Origin: Bacteroidales bacterium
Lineage (GTDB): Bacteria > Bacteroidota > Bacteroidia > Bacteroidales > JAIOZK01
DNA length: 36,051 nucleotides
Assembly (NCBI GenBank): GCA_021740625.1
Contig: JAIOZK010000036.1
Location: 1 to 36,051 of the forward strand
Direction: 5' to 3'
Positions 25,691 to 33,651 of this stretch are shown one piece after another. The notes below the pieces were generated by a model. It saw only the letters and a list, made by a program, of their open reading frames with translations. It searched no databases and was not told where the DNA came from. Both the position numbers and the translations under genes were made by a program. The first letter of the stretch is position 1; every line of letters starts with the position of its first letter.

Positions 25691-26740
25691 TTAACGCTTA
25701 ATCAGTTTTCCTGTATAGGATGATGCAGAGTTGTTGTTTATGACTCTATAAAAATACACCCCCTGTGTTTGACCGACGAGATTAAAGCTTGTCTTCAGGC
25801 CATCTGTTTGCTTGCTGTCAATGATCCTGCCGGTCAGATCGAGTATCTGCACCCTTCCATCAAATGTTTTATCAAATTCGAAATAGAGATTATTCTCAGC
25901 AGGATTGGGATATACTTTTACCAATGCATCATCGATATTCAATTCATTGGTGCCCTGGCTTACCTCTGATTTCATATAAGTAGCGTTCATTACATTGCCG
26001 GATTCATCCATGCTCAGTGTTGCAATTACAAATCCGGTACCTGCATCCGTTGACCACCAGCTATAGGAATCAATATTGTTTTCGAAGCGGTAAACAAAAT
26101 TCCAACCCAGAAAAGACTTTACCCAGACGCTGTCTGTAATAGTGGAAGTCTGGTGTACTCTCAAAACATTGTAAGTACCCATGGGAATCGACATTTCTCC
26201 CCAGGCATCCGCCTCTCTGTTGATATTCATTGTTTGTTTGATCCTGATTGAATCAATGCCTGTCTGGTTATATTCCAGATGGAAGGTCATTTCTGAAGTC
26301 CCTGAATAGGTATTACCATATTCCAGTGGGAATTCCACCATTGATTGGGCAGGATCAACATCTGCACGGAATTCGCCCAGTGTATCAATCTCCACAGCAA
26401 GGCCAACAAGTGCCATCCTGTCATCATTTCTTTCCACGTACAAAAACCCGCTGTCGCTGATATCTATCGCAAGGTTTGCCATGGGAAACTCGTCGGCAAA
26501 AGGTGTTTGAGCAGGATCCATGAAAGCCATGGTATCGTTGCTTGTTCCTGCAAGTGCTGAGAAGTCCCATGACATATCGGCACCGGCTTCTCCCGGTTGA
26601 ATAGACCCGTCAGGGTTCTCATCATTTGATTGAACGACTATATTTCCCTTACCAACAACATCGGCATTGGTAACCACAATCTGTGAATATGTAAAGTGTC
26701 CGAATAAAATTGCGAAAAGTAATGGTATAAGTTTTTTCAT
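25691..26740 (-). CDS. Secreted protein with T9SS type A sorting domain
   Basis: This 349-residue protein has a signal peptide (MKKLIPLLFAILFGHFTYSQ). Its large beta-rich middle part has no Cys, and I recognise no enzyme motif in it. A type A T9SS sorting domain spans about 270-349: VKVYPNPAENNLYFEF, a central ILDLTGRII turn and QTQGVYFYRVIN...GKLIKR. It would be secreted through the outer membrane by T9SS. The middle part carries repeated SGFLYVERND-like beta strands and a W-rich region (SYSWWSTDAGTGF). It has a good terminator at 25583. A near-consensus -7 element (AATCTTTG, 26779-26786, minus) lies 38 bases before the ATG. Confidence 0.8.
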   Translation of the reverse strand: MKKLIPLLFAILFGHFTYSQIVVTNADVVGKGNIVVQSNDENPDGSIQPGEAGADMSWDFSALAGTSNDTMAFMDPAQTPFADEFPMANLAIDISDSGFLYVERNDDRMALVGLAVEIDTLGEFRADVDPAQSMVEFPLEYGNTYSGTSEMTFHLEYNQTGIDSIRIKQTMNINREADAWGEMSIPMGTYNVLRVHQTSTITDSVWVKSFLGWNFVYRFENNIDSYSWWSTDAGTGFVIATLSMDESGNVMNATYMKSEVSQGTNELNIDDALVKVYPNPAENNLYFEFDKTFDGRVQILDLTGRIIDSKQTDGLKTSFNLVGQTQGVYFYRVINNNSASSYTGKLIKR

Positions 26741-27072
26741 ATCCTAAAAATTTAAAATTAAACTGGTTTAACCTCGATCAAAGATTTTGCCATTCGAAGC
26801 AATATTTGCAATATTTGTGTAATGCAACAATAGGAAGTGAATTCAATTGGGTGTAAATCACAGGAATTTTTTATTATCAATAAATGTGGATATTCGTCTA
26901 CATAAGTCAATGATGAAAGCCAATGATTTTTATGAATGCATCATTCAAGCAGTTCGAAAATGCACAATGAGTTCAGGTTCAACATGCTTGCATTTGAAAT
27001 ATAATGTAAGTATACCATCATGAATAAGATAACCCAAAAAGATAAAAGGAACATTCAATTCACAAAAACCCC
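26741..27072. other. AT-rich divergent intergenic stretch
   Basis: No gene or RNA is seen in this stretch. It carries a near-consensus minus-strand -7 element at 26779-26786. A 6-bp hairpin TGAATG-CAT-CATTCA lies near 26932-26947. The remainder is AT-rich spacer between divergent genes. Confidence 0.3.
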
Positions 27073-27080
27073 TATCTTTG
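27073..27080 (+). promoter_or_regulatory. Bacteroidetes -7 element (TATCTTTG) of the CAP-SPOR gene
   Basis: TATCTTTG lies 10 bases before the ATG at 27091. The predicted leader is only a few bases, as for the NamZ-like gene. Confidence 0.5.
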
Positions 27081-27090
27081 AACAAACAAA

Positions 27091-27966
27091 ATGCTTATGA
27101 TCAGGTCCATTATTATACTGCTGGTGTTTATACCGATACTCCTGAAATCCCAGGAGAAAGATCAGAGTAATGCTGTTTGCCTGACACAACAGGAATTGCG
27201 CCTTTATAACCTGATCAGCAGTCTGCGCATTGAGAATGGACAGGAAATGATCCCGCTTTCATCCTCCCTGACAAAAGTTGCACAATTTCATCTGAACGAT
27301 CTTACCGAAAATCATCCCGACACCTCGATTTGCAATCACCATTCCTGGTCTGACAAAGGAAACTGGGTAGCATGCTGCTACAATACTTATATTCCAAAAC
27401 CTGAATGCATGCAAAACAAACCCCGGGAAATAACAGATTATGACCATCCGGGATATGAGATCATTTTCTGGGACAGCGAAAAGATCAATCCCGACAGTGT
27501 CATGCAAATCTGGTCGTCAGTGGAAGCATCCCTGCAAATGTTCTTGCAACAGGGTAAATGGAAGAAAAAGAGATGGGAGGCCATTGGGCTGAGTTTAAAC
27601 GATCATTATGCTTCAGTCTGGTTTGCTGAAAAGCCTGATCATTTGCCACCTCCAAATCTTTGCGGTACAGAGCGGCAGTTGAGTAAGGAGGAGCTGACTA
27701 AAACAAGCAGGATCAGTCAACCTGAAGAACAATATATCCTGACAGAAAGTAATTCCTACCATATCATTTTTGGCAGTTATTCAAGCAGACCGGAAGCAAT
27801 TGAGGTACTAAAAACATACAATAAAAACTTTCCGGAAGCCGGTATTATTAAGGGGGATAACAATTACAGGATCAGCCTGGATTCTTACCCTTCCCTTCAG
27901 GAGGCAAAGCAAGTACGGGACGGTATGGGTGAACGATACAAGAAGGCGTGGATACTGAAATTTTGA
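27091..27966 (+). CDS. Exported CAP/SCP-like domain protein with C-terminal SPOR domain
   Basis: This 291-residue protein has a signal peptide (first about 20 residues, LLVFIPILLKSQ). Residues about 32-185 resemble a CAP/SCP domain: QQELRLYNLISSLRIENG, SSLTKVAQFHLNDL, CNHHSWS with the second conserved His, GYEIIFWDS in place of GENI, and the late IGLSLNDHYASVWFAEK strand. Residues about 222-291 are a SPOR-type repeat (YHIIFGSYSSRPEAIEVLKTY and YRISLDSYPSLQEAKQVRD), a fold that binds denuded septal peptidoglycan. A role at the cell wall or division site is therefore inferred; the activity of the CAP part is unknown. Both halves are clear but the pairing is not common. Confidence 0.75.
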   Translation: MLMIRSIIILLVFIPILLKSQEKDQSNAVCLTQQELRLYNLISSLRIENGQEMIPLSSSLTKVAQFHLNDLTENHPDTSICNHHSWSDKGNWVACCYNTYIPKPECMQNKPREITDYDHPGYEIIFWDSEKINPDSVMQIWSSVEASLQMFLQQGKWKKKRWEAIGLSLNDHYASVWFAEKPDHLPPPNLCGTERQLSKEELTKTSRISQPEEQYILTESNSYHIIFGSYSSRPEAIEVLKTYNKNFPEAGIIKGDNNYRISLDSYPSLQEAKQVRDGMGERYKKAWILKF

Positions 27967-27983
27967 GTTTTGAGTTTTGAATT

Positions 27984-28159
27984 CTGAATTAGAGTCTGTC
28001 CATAAACTCGCCCTCCTTCGCAAACCCCTCTAACTCTCCGCCTGAGGCGGAGAGAACCATCCAACCCCTTGGTTGTGTGGAGGATTTCCCCTTCAGAGGA
28101 CTAAGGGGGTGCGGAGGATGGTGGTAAAATTGACCCTTTATGGACAGACTCTAATTCAG
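27984..28159. mobile_element. 176-bp MITE-like element with perfect terminal inverted repeats
   Basis: The element is bounded by 23-bp perfect inverted repeats at 27984-28006 and 28137-28159; their shared core is AATTAGAGTCTGTCCATAAA and its complement. It has no open frame of note. The inside contains a 9-bp hairpin with a 3-base loop (CTCTCCGCC-TGA-GGCGGAGAG, 28035-28055) and further C-rich/G-rich inverted blocks. If the target is a TA dinucleotide, removing the insert restores the palindrome CTGAATTAATTCAG, which suggests insertion into a pre-existing hairpin. The family of the parent IS is not known to me; a TA target would point to an IS630/Tc1-like element. Confidence 0.65.
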
Positions 28160-28240
28160 GGGATAAGTTTCTATTATCCTGTAAGTAGCTGTTTTTGAAA
28201 ACTCAAAATTCAAAATTCAGAATTCAAAGCTTAACGAACC

Positions 28241-29110
28241 CTAGCCAAGCAATTTCATTACTTTCTCCCCAATCCCTGCCGGTGATTCTACCACATAAGC
28301 TCCGGCTTCTTTGAGCAGGGCTTTCTTGGCCTGGGCGGTATCGTCTTTTCCGCTGATGATGGCTCCGGCATGTCCCATGGTCCTTCCTTTGGGAGCGGTT
28401 GCACCAGCAATAAAGGCAACAACAGGTTTTGTGGCATGGTCTTTCAGCCAGCGGGCTGCCTCATTCTCCATGGAACCACCGATCTCACCGATCATCACAA
28501 TGGCATCGGTATCATCATCCTCCATGAATAATTTCAGAGCATCCAGGGTGGTAGTTCCAATGATCGGGTCTCCACCAATACCGATTGCAGTGGATTGGCC
28601 CATACCCAGTTTGGTAATCTGGTCAACCGCTTCGTAAGTCAGAGTTCCTGAACGACTTACGATCCCAATACGTCCCGGAGTATGAATGAATCCAGGCATG
28701 ATTCCGACCTTGGACTCATCCGGTGTGATAATACCAGGACAATTTGGCCCGATCAGTCGGGATTTGCGGCAGGAAAGGTATTCCTGCACTTTGATCATAT
28801 CTTTGGTTGGAATTCCTTCTGTGATACATACAATTACTTCAATACCTGCTTCGGCGGCTTCCATGATAGCATCGGCAGCAAAAAGCTGTGGCACGAATAT
28901 GACCGATACATTGGCCCCTGTTTCCTTCACCGCTTCTTCTACCGTATTGAAAACGGGTTTGTCGAGATGTGCTTTACCGCCCTTGCCAGGGGTAACGCCC
29001 CCAACCACGTTGGTACCATACTCTATCATCTGTCCTGCATGGAAAGTTCCTTCCGAACCTGTAAAACCCTGTACGATAACTTTGGAATTCTTATTGACGA
29101 GTATACTCAT
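28241..29110 (-). CDS. sucD: Succinyl-CoA synthetase alpha subunit
   Basis: This 289-residue protein is the CoA-binding alpha subunit of succinate-CoA ligase (TCA cycle, substrate-level phosphorylation). The N-terminal Rossmann part begins [21 protein letters not shown] and includes [20 protein letters not shown] and [13 protein letters not shown] follow. The active-site phospho-His sits in [10 protein letters not shown]. Length matches the family. The start at 29110 gives the standard N-terminus, and the -7 element TATTTTTG at 29138-29145 lies inside the longer frame from 29140. The beta subunit gene is not adjacent, as in many Bacteroidetes. The stop is followed by the GAATTC-rich repeat and the MITE. 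Confidence 0.95.
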   Translation of the reverse strand: MSILVNKNSKVIVQGFTGSEGTFHAGQMIEYGTNVVGGVTPGKGGKAHLDKPVFNTVEEAVKETGANVSVIFVPQLFAADAIMEAAEAGIEVIVCITEGIPTKDMIKVQEYLSCRKSRLIGPNCPGIITPDESKVGIMPGFIHTPGRIGIVSRSGTLTYEAVDQITKLGMGQSTAIGIGGDPIIGTTTLDALKLFMEDDDTDAIVMIGEIGGSMENEAARWLKDHATKPVVAFIAGATAPKGRTMGHAGAIISGKDDTAQAKKALLKEAGAYVVESPAGIGEKVMKLLG

Positions 29111-29137
29111 TTTAATAGGAATTGATTTAGTTGCTTG

Positions 29138-29145
29138 CAAAAATA
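29138..29145 (-). promoter_or_regulatory. Bacteroidetes -7 element (TATTTTTG) of sucD
   Basis: The minus strand reads TATTTTTGC 27 bases upstream of the sucD ATG at 29110. It excludes a start at 29140. Confidence 0.5.
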
Positions 29146-29525
29146 ACAGGAATTCTTAAACGGACGAAAAAAAAGGTGAGATTCGATAGCTCTATTGCTC
29201 GATTGTTCAGGCCTCCGCCTACGGTCGAAGGTTCTCAGTTATTAACGGGAGTGGCCCAAGACCTGTCAGATTTCTAAAAACTGACAGGTCTGCCTTTTGT
29301 TGATCATAAGTCTTTGTTGCCCTTCGGCTGCGCTCAGTATAACTGTTAATTGATGGTTTTAAAACAGCTTCTCGGCTGCGCTCGAAGCTTACCCGGCCGC
29401 TATCTCAACACTTTGCCTGTCTTCTGCACCCAGATCGCCATCATCGCCTCTATCGCTCAAGTCGCCTTTCTCACCCAAATCGTCAAGCTCGCTGAAAAAG
29501 CTTGCCAAAAGCCTCCATTTCTTCG
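29146..29525. other. Repeat-rich divergent intergenic stretch before mnmE
   Basis: No gene is seen here. It carries CTTCGGCTGCGCTCAG (about 29325-29340) and a related CTCGGCTGCGCTCGAAG copy (about 29371-29387), plus the AGACCTGTCAG palindrome listed separately. These are dispersed repeat types of Bacteroidetes. A C-rich stretch with many TCGCC/TCGCT units leads to the mnmE promoter. Confidence 0.35.
29259..29291. repeat. Palindromic repeat AGACCTGTCAG / CTGACAGGTCT
   Basis: Two 11-bp arms (29259-29269 and 29281-29291) are perfect inverted copies around an AT-rich 11-base loop. This is a dispersed palindrome type seen in many Bacteroidetes genomes. No T-run follows, so a terminator role is unlikely. 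Confidence 0.6.
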
Positions 29526-29533
29526 TACATTTG
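29526..29533 (+). promoter_or_regulatory. Bacteroidetes -7 element (TACATTTG) of mnmE
   Basis: TACATTTGC lies 16 bases before the ATG at 29550. It excludes the in-frame TTG at 29502 as start. Confidence 0.5.
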
Positions 29534-29549
29534 CCATGAAGCAGACAAA

Positions 29550-30950
29550 ATGAAAAATCAAAAACACGAACAGGATACCATATGCGCCCTGGCTACTCCG
29601 CCCGGATCGGCTGCCATTGCTGTGATCCGTGTCTCGGGTCCCGATACATTTCTCATCCTTGAAAAAATTTTCAAACCCAAAAACAAGCAGGTTAATATTT
29701 CCAAATCCCCTGCCTATAAAATTTATTTCGGTACCATAGGAGATGAAAGGGAGCTGATCGATGAGGTATTGCTCAGTATTTTCAAAAACCCGAATTCATA
29801 TACTGGCGAAGATGCTGTGGAAATTTCCTGTCATGGATCGGAATACATCCAGCAAAAAATCATTGAAAGCCTGATCGACCATGGCGCCCGCCTGGCCAAC
29901 CCGGGAGAGTTCACCATGCGTGCCTTTGTGAATGGAAAGTTTGATCTTTCGCAGGCAGAAGCTGTTGCCGACCTGATTGCTTCGAATTCAAAAAGTAGTC
30001 ATGATCTTGCACTGGAACAAATGCGGGGTGGTTTTTCAAGCAAAATCAAAGAACTCAGGCAGCAATTGCTCGACTTTGTTTCCCTGATAGAGCTTGAACT
30101 GGACTTCAGCGAGGAGGATGTGGAATTTGCAGACAGAAAACAGTTGTTTGACCTGCTTGACACCCTGAAGCAAGAATTGAAAAAGCTGGTGGATTCCTTT
30201 AAGCTGGGAAATGTTTTAAAGCGTGGTATTCCTGTAGCCATCATCGGAAAGCCCAATGTCGGGAAATCCACTTTGCTGAATGCCATCCTGAACGAAGAAA
30301 AGGCCATTGTTTCCGAGATCCCCGGCACCACCCGGGATGTGATCGAGGATACCATTATCATTGATGGATATTCTTTCCGCTTCATTGATACGGCCGGTTT
30401 GCGCCATTCAGGGGATACCATTGAAACGATGGGCATAGAACGCACCCGGGAAAAGATCGCTCAGGCCAGCATCATCCTTTACATCTGCGATATTAGCGAA
30501 TGCACCATTGATGGGCTGGATGAAATCCTGGCGGAATTCAAGGAATACATCAACCACAAAAGCAAGCGCTTCATACTGATCGGCAACAAAATCGACAAGC
30601 TGGAAGAAATGCCGAAAAAATTCAAAGAACTGGTCGACCTGGAAACTATCTTCGTCTCAGCCAAACGCAAGGAAAATATCAGCCTCATCACCGATAGCCT
30701 GCTGAAATCCGTTAAAAAACAAAAAGTCTCCGACCGGACCATTGTCTCCAACACACGCCATTACGAAGCATTGAAAAAAGCGCTTGAGTCTGTTCAAAAT
30801 GTAGACAAAGGGTTGAAAGACGGACTTCCCTCAGATCTGGTGACCATTGACATCCGGCAGGCGCTGCATTACCTGGGGAGTATCACAGGAGAGATATCGA
30901 CGGATGAGATTTTGGGAAATATTTTTGGGAAGTTCTGCATCGGAAAGTAA
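29550..30950 (+). CDS. mnmE: tRNA modification GTPase MnmE (TrmE)
   Basis: This 466-residue protein is MnmE, which with MnmG installs 5-carboxymethylaminomethyl on U34 of certain tRNAs. The N-terminal folate-binding domain contains ATPPGSAAIAVIRVSG and the NGKFDLSQAEAVADLI block. The G domain sits inside a helical domain: GKPNVGKS (233-240, P-loop), GTTRD, DTAGLR, NKID. The C-terminal GKFCIGK carries the catalytic Cys. The protein is complete; the mobile element begins exactly at its end and leaves the last codons intact. ATG 29550 gives the normal N-terminus. No transcription terminator is visible after it, probably because the native 3' flank was displaced by the element. Confidence 0.95.
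   Translation: MKNQKHEQDTICALATPPGSAAIAVIRVSGPDTFLILEKIFKPKNKQVNISKSPAYKIYFGTIGDERELIDEVLLSIFKNPNSYTGEDAVEISCHGSEYIQQKIIESLIDHGARLANPGEFTMRAFVNGKFDLSQAEAVADLIASNSKSSHDLALEQMRGGFSSKIKELRQQLLDFVSLIELELDFSEEDVEFADRKQLFDLLDTLKQELKKLVDSFKLGNVLKRGIPVAIIGKPNVGKSTLLNAILNEEKAIVSEIPGTTRDVIEDTIIIDGYSFRFIDTAGLRHSGDTIETMGIERTREKIAQASIILYICDISECTIDGLDEILAEFKEYINHKSKRFILIGNKIDKLEEMPKKFKELVDLETIFVSAKRKENISLITDSLLKSVKKQKVSDRTIVSNTRHYEALKKALESVQNVDKGLKDGLPSDLVTIDIRQALHYLGSITGEISTDEILGNIFGKFCIGK
30933..30950 (+). other. Probable left attachment site core in the mnmE 3' end
   Basis: TTCTGCATCGGAAAGTAA are the last 18 bases of mnmE, encoding the C-terminal FCIGK and stop. SGI1-type islands integrate at the corresponding 18 bases of trmE in Gammaproteobacteria, and this sequence matches that site apart from a few synonymous differences. 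The integrase gene follows within 600 bases. The second copy (right end) is not in the window, so exact limits are unproven. Confidence 0.6.
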
Positions 30951-31016
30951 ACCATTTTCCTTTATTTGTTATTACCCTTCATTTACTGCACTTTATAGCA
31001 TTTTATTTTCTTTTAT

Positions 31017-31088
31017 TTGTTGCCCATTTATTCTTTTTTGTTTATTTTTGTTGTGCAGTTGTTGCCCAGTATTTCATATTTGTTGCCC
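31017..31088 (+). repeat. Four TTGTT repeats at exact 21-bp spacing (three are TTGTTGCCC)
   Basis: TTGTTGCCC occurs at 31017, 31059 and 31080, and TTGTTTATT at 31038, so TTGTT recurs four times at exact 21-bp steps. The last copy continues into CAACAA, giving a TTGTTG-CCCGA-CAACAA inverted repeat (31080-31096). A looser TTGTT..ACCC copy lies at 30966. Two helical turns per step puts all copies on one DNA face, as expected for arm-type integrase sites. There is no open frame here. Confidence 0.65.
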
Positions 31089-31111
31089 GACAACAAGACT
31101 GGTGAAATGAT

Positions 31112-31171
31112 GGCAGTAATTGACAGCTTATGACAGTAATAGACACTTAAAGGCAGTTGATGGCATGAGTA
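31112..31171 (+). repeat. Six GRCA repeats at exact 10-bp spacing across the xis-like start codon
   Basis: Six consecutive 10-mers begin with GRCA: GGCAGTAATT, GACAGCTTAT, GACAGTAATA, GACACTTAAA, GGCAGTTGAT and GGCATGAGTA. The ATG of the excisionase-like gene (31165) lies inside the last one. One helical turn per step suits cooperative binding by an excisionase on one DNA face, and its position fits autoregulation. Confidence 0.65.
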
Positions 31172-31533
31172 GCAACATTGAAGTTCAAAAGGTATGTGAA
31201 TTTTGCGGAAAGGAATTTACCGCCAAAACTACCGTTACCCGCTTTTGCAGTCATGGCTGTGCTTCACGATCCTATAAGCAACGGAAGAAGGAAAACAAGA
31301 TAGGCAAAGCCATTGAGGAAACCAACCAACAAAAACTACTATCTCTCACCGAACTCAACCTGGAAGCCATCAAACAAAAGGATTTTCTTTCCATCAAAGA
31401 AGCCCATACCCTGCTGGGATTAAGTGAACGAACATTTTACAGGCTATTGAAAGCCGGAACCATCCAGGCGGTCAGGTTGGGTAAACGTACCATTATTAAA
31501 CGCTCTGAAATCGATAAACTTTTTGCATCATGA
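31165..31533 (+). CDS. Excisionase-like HTH protein with an N-terminal zinc-finger-like motif
   Basis: From ATG 31165 this is a 122-residue protein. Residues about 9-33 hold a four-Cys pattern, VCEFCGKEF...[15 protein letters not shown], like a small zinc ribbon. Residues about 70-120 form an excisionase/MerR-type [51 protein letters not shown]. Such proteins bend DNA at the attachment site and set the direction of integrase. The 10-bp GRCA array overlaps its start codon and is a candidate binding site. An upstream in-frame TTG (31120) is unlikely because the ATG follows the array and lies next to the Cys motif. It shares the ATGA overlap with the integrase gene, so the two are translationally coupled. 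Confidence 0.75.
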   Translation: MSSNIEVQKVCEFCGKEFTAKTTVTRFCSHGCASRSYKQRKKENKIGKAIEETNQQKLLSLTELNLEAIKQKDFLSIKEAHTLLGLSERTFYRLLKAGTIQAVRLGKRTIIKRSEIDKLFAS

Positions 31534-32624
31534 AGGTAACCCTGCGACAAAGAAACAAAAACGGGAAAGTCAGTTTGTATCTTGACTACTATCATAAAGG
31601 TAAGCGTAAGTACGAATATCTCAGGCTTTACCTGATCGATAAGCCCCGTTCTGCTGAGGAAAGAAGCTTCAATAAGAAGACCTCCCAATTGGCAGAAAGT
31701 ATCCGTGCAAAGAGGCAACTGGAATTACAGAATGGTATCTATGGGTTCAATGATTCAGAAAAGATCAATTCAATCTTCCTGACTTACTTTGAATTGCTAG
31801 CAGAAAAGCGTAGGGATTCGGATGGCAATTACGGCAACTGGCTGAGTGCATTAAAACACCTGAAAAGCTGGGAGAAATCAAATGTCCGCTTCGCTGACAT
31901 TGATAAGGATTGGCTGGAAGACCTGAAACACTATCTTGTGCATGATGCGAAAACAAAACAGGGCAGAAATCTTTCTAAAAACTCCTGTGTTTCCTATTTT
32001 AATAAGGTACGTGCTGCGTTAAAGGAAGCTGTAAAGGATGGCATCATTGTTCGCAATCCTGCCGAAAGTATTGAAGGGATAAAAGAAGCTGAGACCAAAA
32101 GAGAGTTTTTAACCCTGGAGGAATTGAAAAAGGCTGTTAAAGCACACTGCGAAATTGAAGTTGTGAAAAATGCTTTCATTTTCAGCGCCCTTACAGGATT
32201 GAGGTTCTCAGACATTGAGAAACTTACCTGGTCGGAAATCCAACATTCTGATGCAAATGGTTACTATATCCGATTCAAGCAAAAGAAAACCAAAGGTCAG
32301 GAAACCCTGCCCATAGCGGATGATGCATTGCAATTCATGGGTGAACGCAAGGAAGGTAATGAAAAAGTATTTAAGGATCTTACTTACAGCGATTACAACA
32401 ATGCCAAAATCCGTGAATGGATGATTCGAGCCGGAGTTGAAAAGCACATCACGTTTCATTGTGCCCGACATACCTATGCTACCCTTCAACTGACATTAGG
32501 AACCGACATTTACACAGTATCGAAACTCTTAGGCCATAAGAGCCTGAAAACAACAGAAGTGTACGCAAAGATTATTGACCAGAAGAAAAAAGAAGCCGCC
32601 AACCGTATAAAACTTGACCTATGA
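31530..32624 (+). CDS. Tyrosine recombinase (site-specific integrase) of the element
   Basis: This 364-residue phage-type integrase has an N-terminal arm-binding part (about 1-85: [28 protein letters not shown]-type beta sheet), a SAM-like core-binding domain (about 90-185) and a catalytic domain. Catalytic residues are Arg225 (TGLRFSD), His310 and Arg313 (HCARH), His336 (GHKS) and Tyr345 (VYAKI); Lys in QKKTKG fits the beta-hairpin site. It would recombine the mnmE 3' end with the circular element. It overlaps the xis-like gene by ATGA and the next gene by ATGA. Similar integrases open Bacteroidetes mobilisable transposons. Confidence 0.9.
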   Translation: MKVTLRQRNKNGKVSLYLDYYHKGKRKYEYLRLYLIDKPRSAEERSFNKKTSQLAESIRAKRQLELQNGIYGFNDSEKINSIFLTYFELLAEKRRDSDGNYGNWLSALKHLKSWEKSNVRFADIDKDWLEDLKHYLVHDAKTKQGRNLSKNSCVSYFNKVRAALKEAVKDGIIVRNPAESIEGIKEAETKREFLTLEELKKAVKAHCEIEVVKNAFIFSALTGLRFSDIEKLTWSEIQHSDANGYYIRFKQKKTKGQETLPIADDALQFMGERKEGNEKVFKDLTYSDYNNAKIREWMIRAGVEKHITFHCARHTYATLQLTLGTDIYTVSKLLGHKSLKTTEVYAKIIDQKKKEAANRIKLDL

Positions 32625-33646
32625 GCAACAATTTAGAATTATACAATGAGATTTTATTCCTGAACCTTCGCCCATGGATTTTCGGTAAGCAGTCTGAAAT
32701 TAAATTCAAGCAGCTGTTGCTCGAAGTAAAGAAAGAGTATTATACACATCAGCCAATCTATGAGGTCGATTTCATAAAACCTCTTTCCCATATTCGCAAG
32801 TACTATTCTGCAATCATTGAATATGAAGCGATCAGTTACTTAAATGGCATGCATGCTGAAATTTCCCAGGCATTAACCGACAATGAGAAAACATATCTCA
32901 CACATTTTGCTTTGGATAAGTTGATCTCTCAAAAAATTAAAGAGACTGCTCAGGTCATAAAAGAAAGGAATTACACACAGGAGCAGTTCGACCTTAACCA
33001 ACATGCAAAGCAATCAGATACAAGCATTTCCGATGAATCTTATATCCTCCACCTTCTGAAACATCAATTGGTAAGATTGTTCATGGAAATTCAGGATGCC
33101 TATCCCGGTTACCTGAAAGAAGATGCTTTAAATCCTGATGAAATCTACTTTAAATTCTTTAACGAATCTGCACCGGAAAGGGCTTATATTATTGAAGCTG
33201 AAAACTATCCGAATACCAATCAAGCTCCACAACCTCAACCTACCGACAATAAACCTTCCTTCAATGCCATTCGAGATGATATTTGGGAGCCCGGCAAAAA
33301 CATTTATTCTTACAATCAACTTGTCAGGAACCCATCACGCTTTGCCCGGATTGAGGAAGAACTCTACGAAAAAGTCATCATTGATAACAATTACCATTTT
33401 ACCGACAGGCATGGTATGAAGAAGTACCTGGCAGCGTTTTACCACCAACTTATCCGCAAGGGTTATTTCAATAAGCGGATTTTTCCCGGTAATATGGAAA
33501 CCTCAAATCTTACTATCAGGAAATTTTTAGACTATCGCTATAAAACCAATGTTGACAAGCAATTCCGTAACTGGGATAATGACCAGGAAGGACTGTTATC
33601 GTTTATTGAGAAAGACTATTGGTTAGACCATATTCCTGCCTGTTAA
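32621..33646 (+). CDS. Unknown protein encoded in the integrase operon
   Basis: This 341-residue, mainly helical, soluble protein has no signal peptide or membrane segment. The middle has a Gln/Pro-rich linker (about 196-215: NTNQAPQPQPTDN) that separates an N-terminal helical part from a C-terminal part containing HFTDRHGMKKYLAAFYHQLIRKGYF and TIRKFLDYRYKTNVDKQF. The C-terminal part resembles a small HTH/RteC-like or DUF6617-like region, but I do not assign a family. It is translationally coupled to the integrase (ATGA overlap), so a role in integration, excision or control is likely. A 200-base gap with inverted TTACC repeats follows. Confidence 0.7.
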   Translation: MSNNLELYNEILFLNLRPWIFGKQSEIKFKQLLLEVKKEYYTHQPIYEVDFIKPLSHIRKYYSAIIEYEAISYLNGMHAEISQALTDNEKTYLTHFALDKLISQKIKETAQVIKERNYTQEQFDLNQHAKQSDTSISDESYILHLLKHQLVRLFMEIQDAYPGYLKEDALNPDEIYFKFFNESAPERAYIIEAENYPNTNQAPQPQPTDNKPSFNAIRDDIWEPGKNIYSYNQLVRNPSRFARIEEELYEKVIIDNNYHFTDRHGMKKYLAAFYHQLIRKGYFNKRIFPGNMETSNLTIRKFLDYRYKTNVDKQFRNWDNDQEGLLSFIEKDYWLDHIPAC

Positions 33647-33651
33647 AATTG

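Noticed and set aside
29550-30950. mnmE disrupted by the element
   Set aside because: All GTPase motifs and the C-terminal FCIGK are intact, so the insertion preserved the gene.
31017-31171. Possible small CRISPR-like array
   Set aside because: The conserved words are only 4-9 bases and the periods (21 and 10 bp) are far shorter than CRISPR repeat-spacer units. No cas gene is present.
32621-33646. RteC-type tetracycline-responsive regulator
   Set aside because: The middle and C-terminal part give a weak impression of RteC, but no clear signature is present, so it is kept as unknown.
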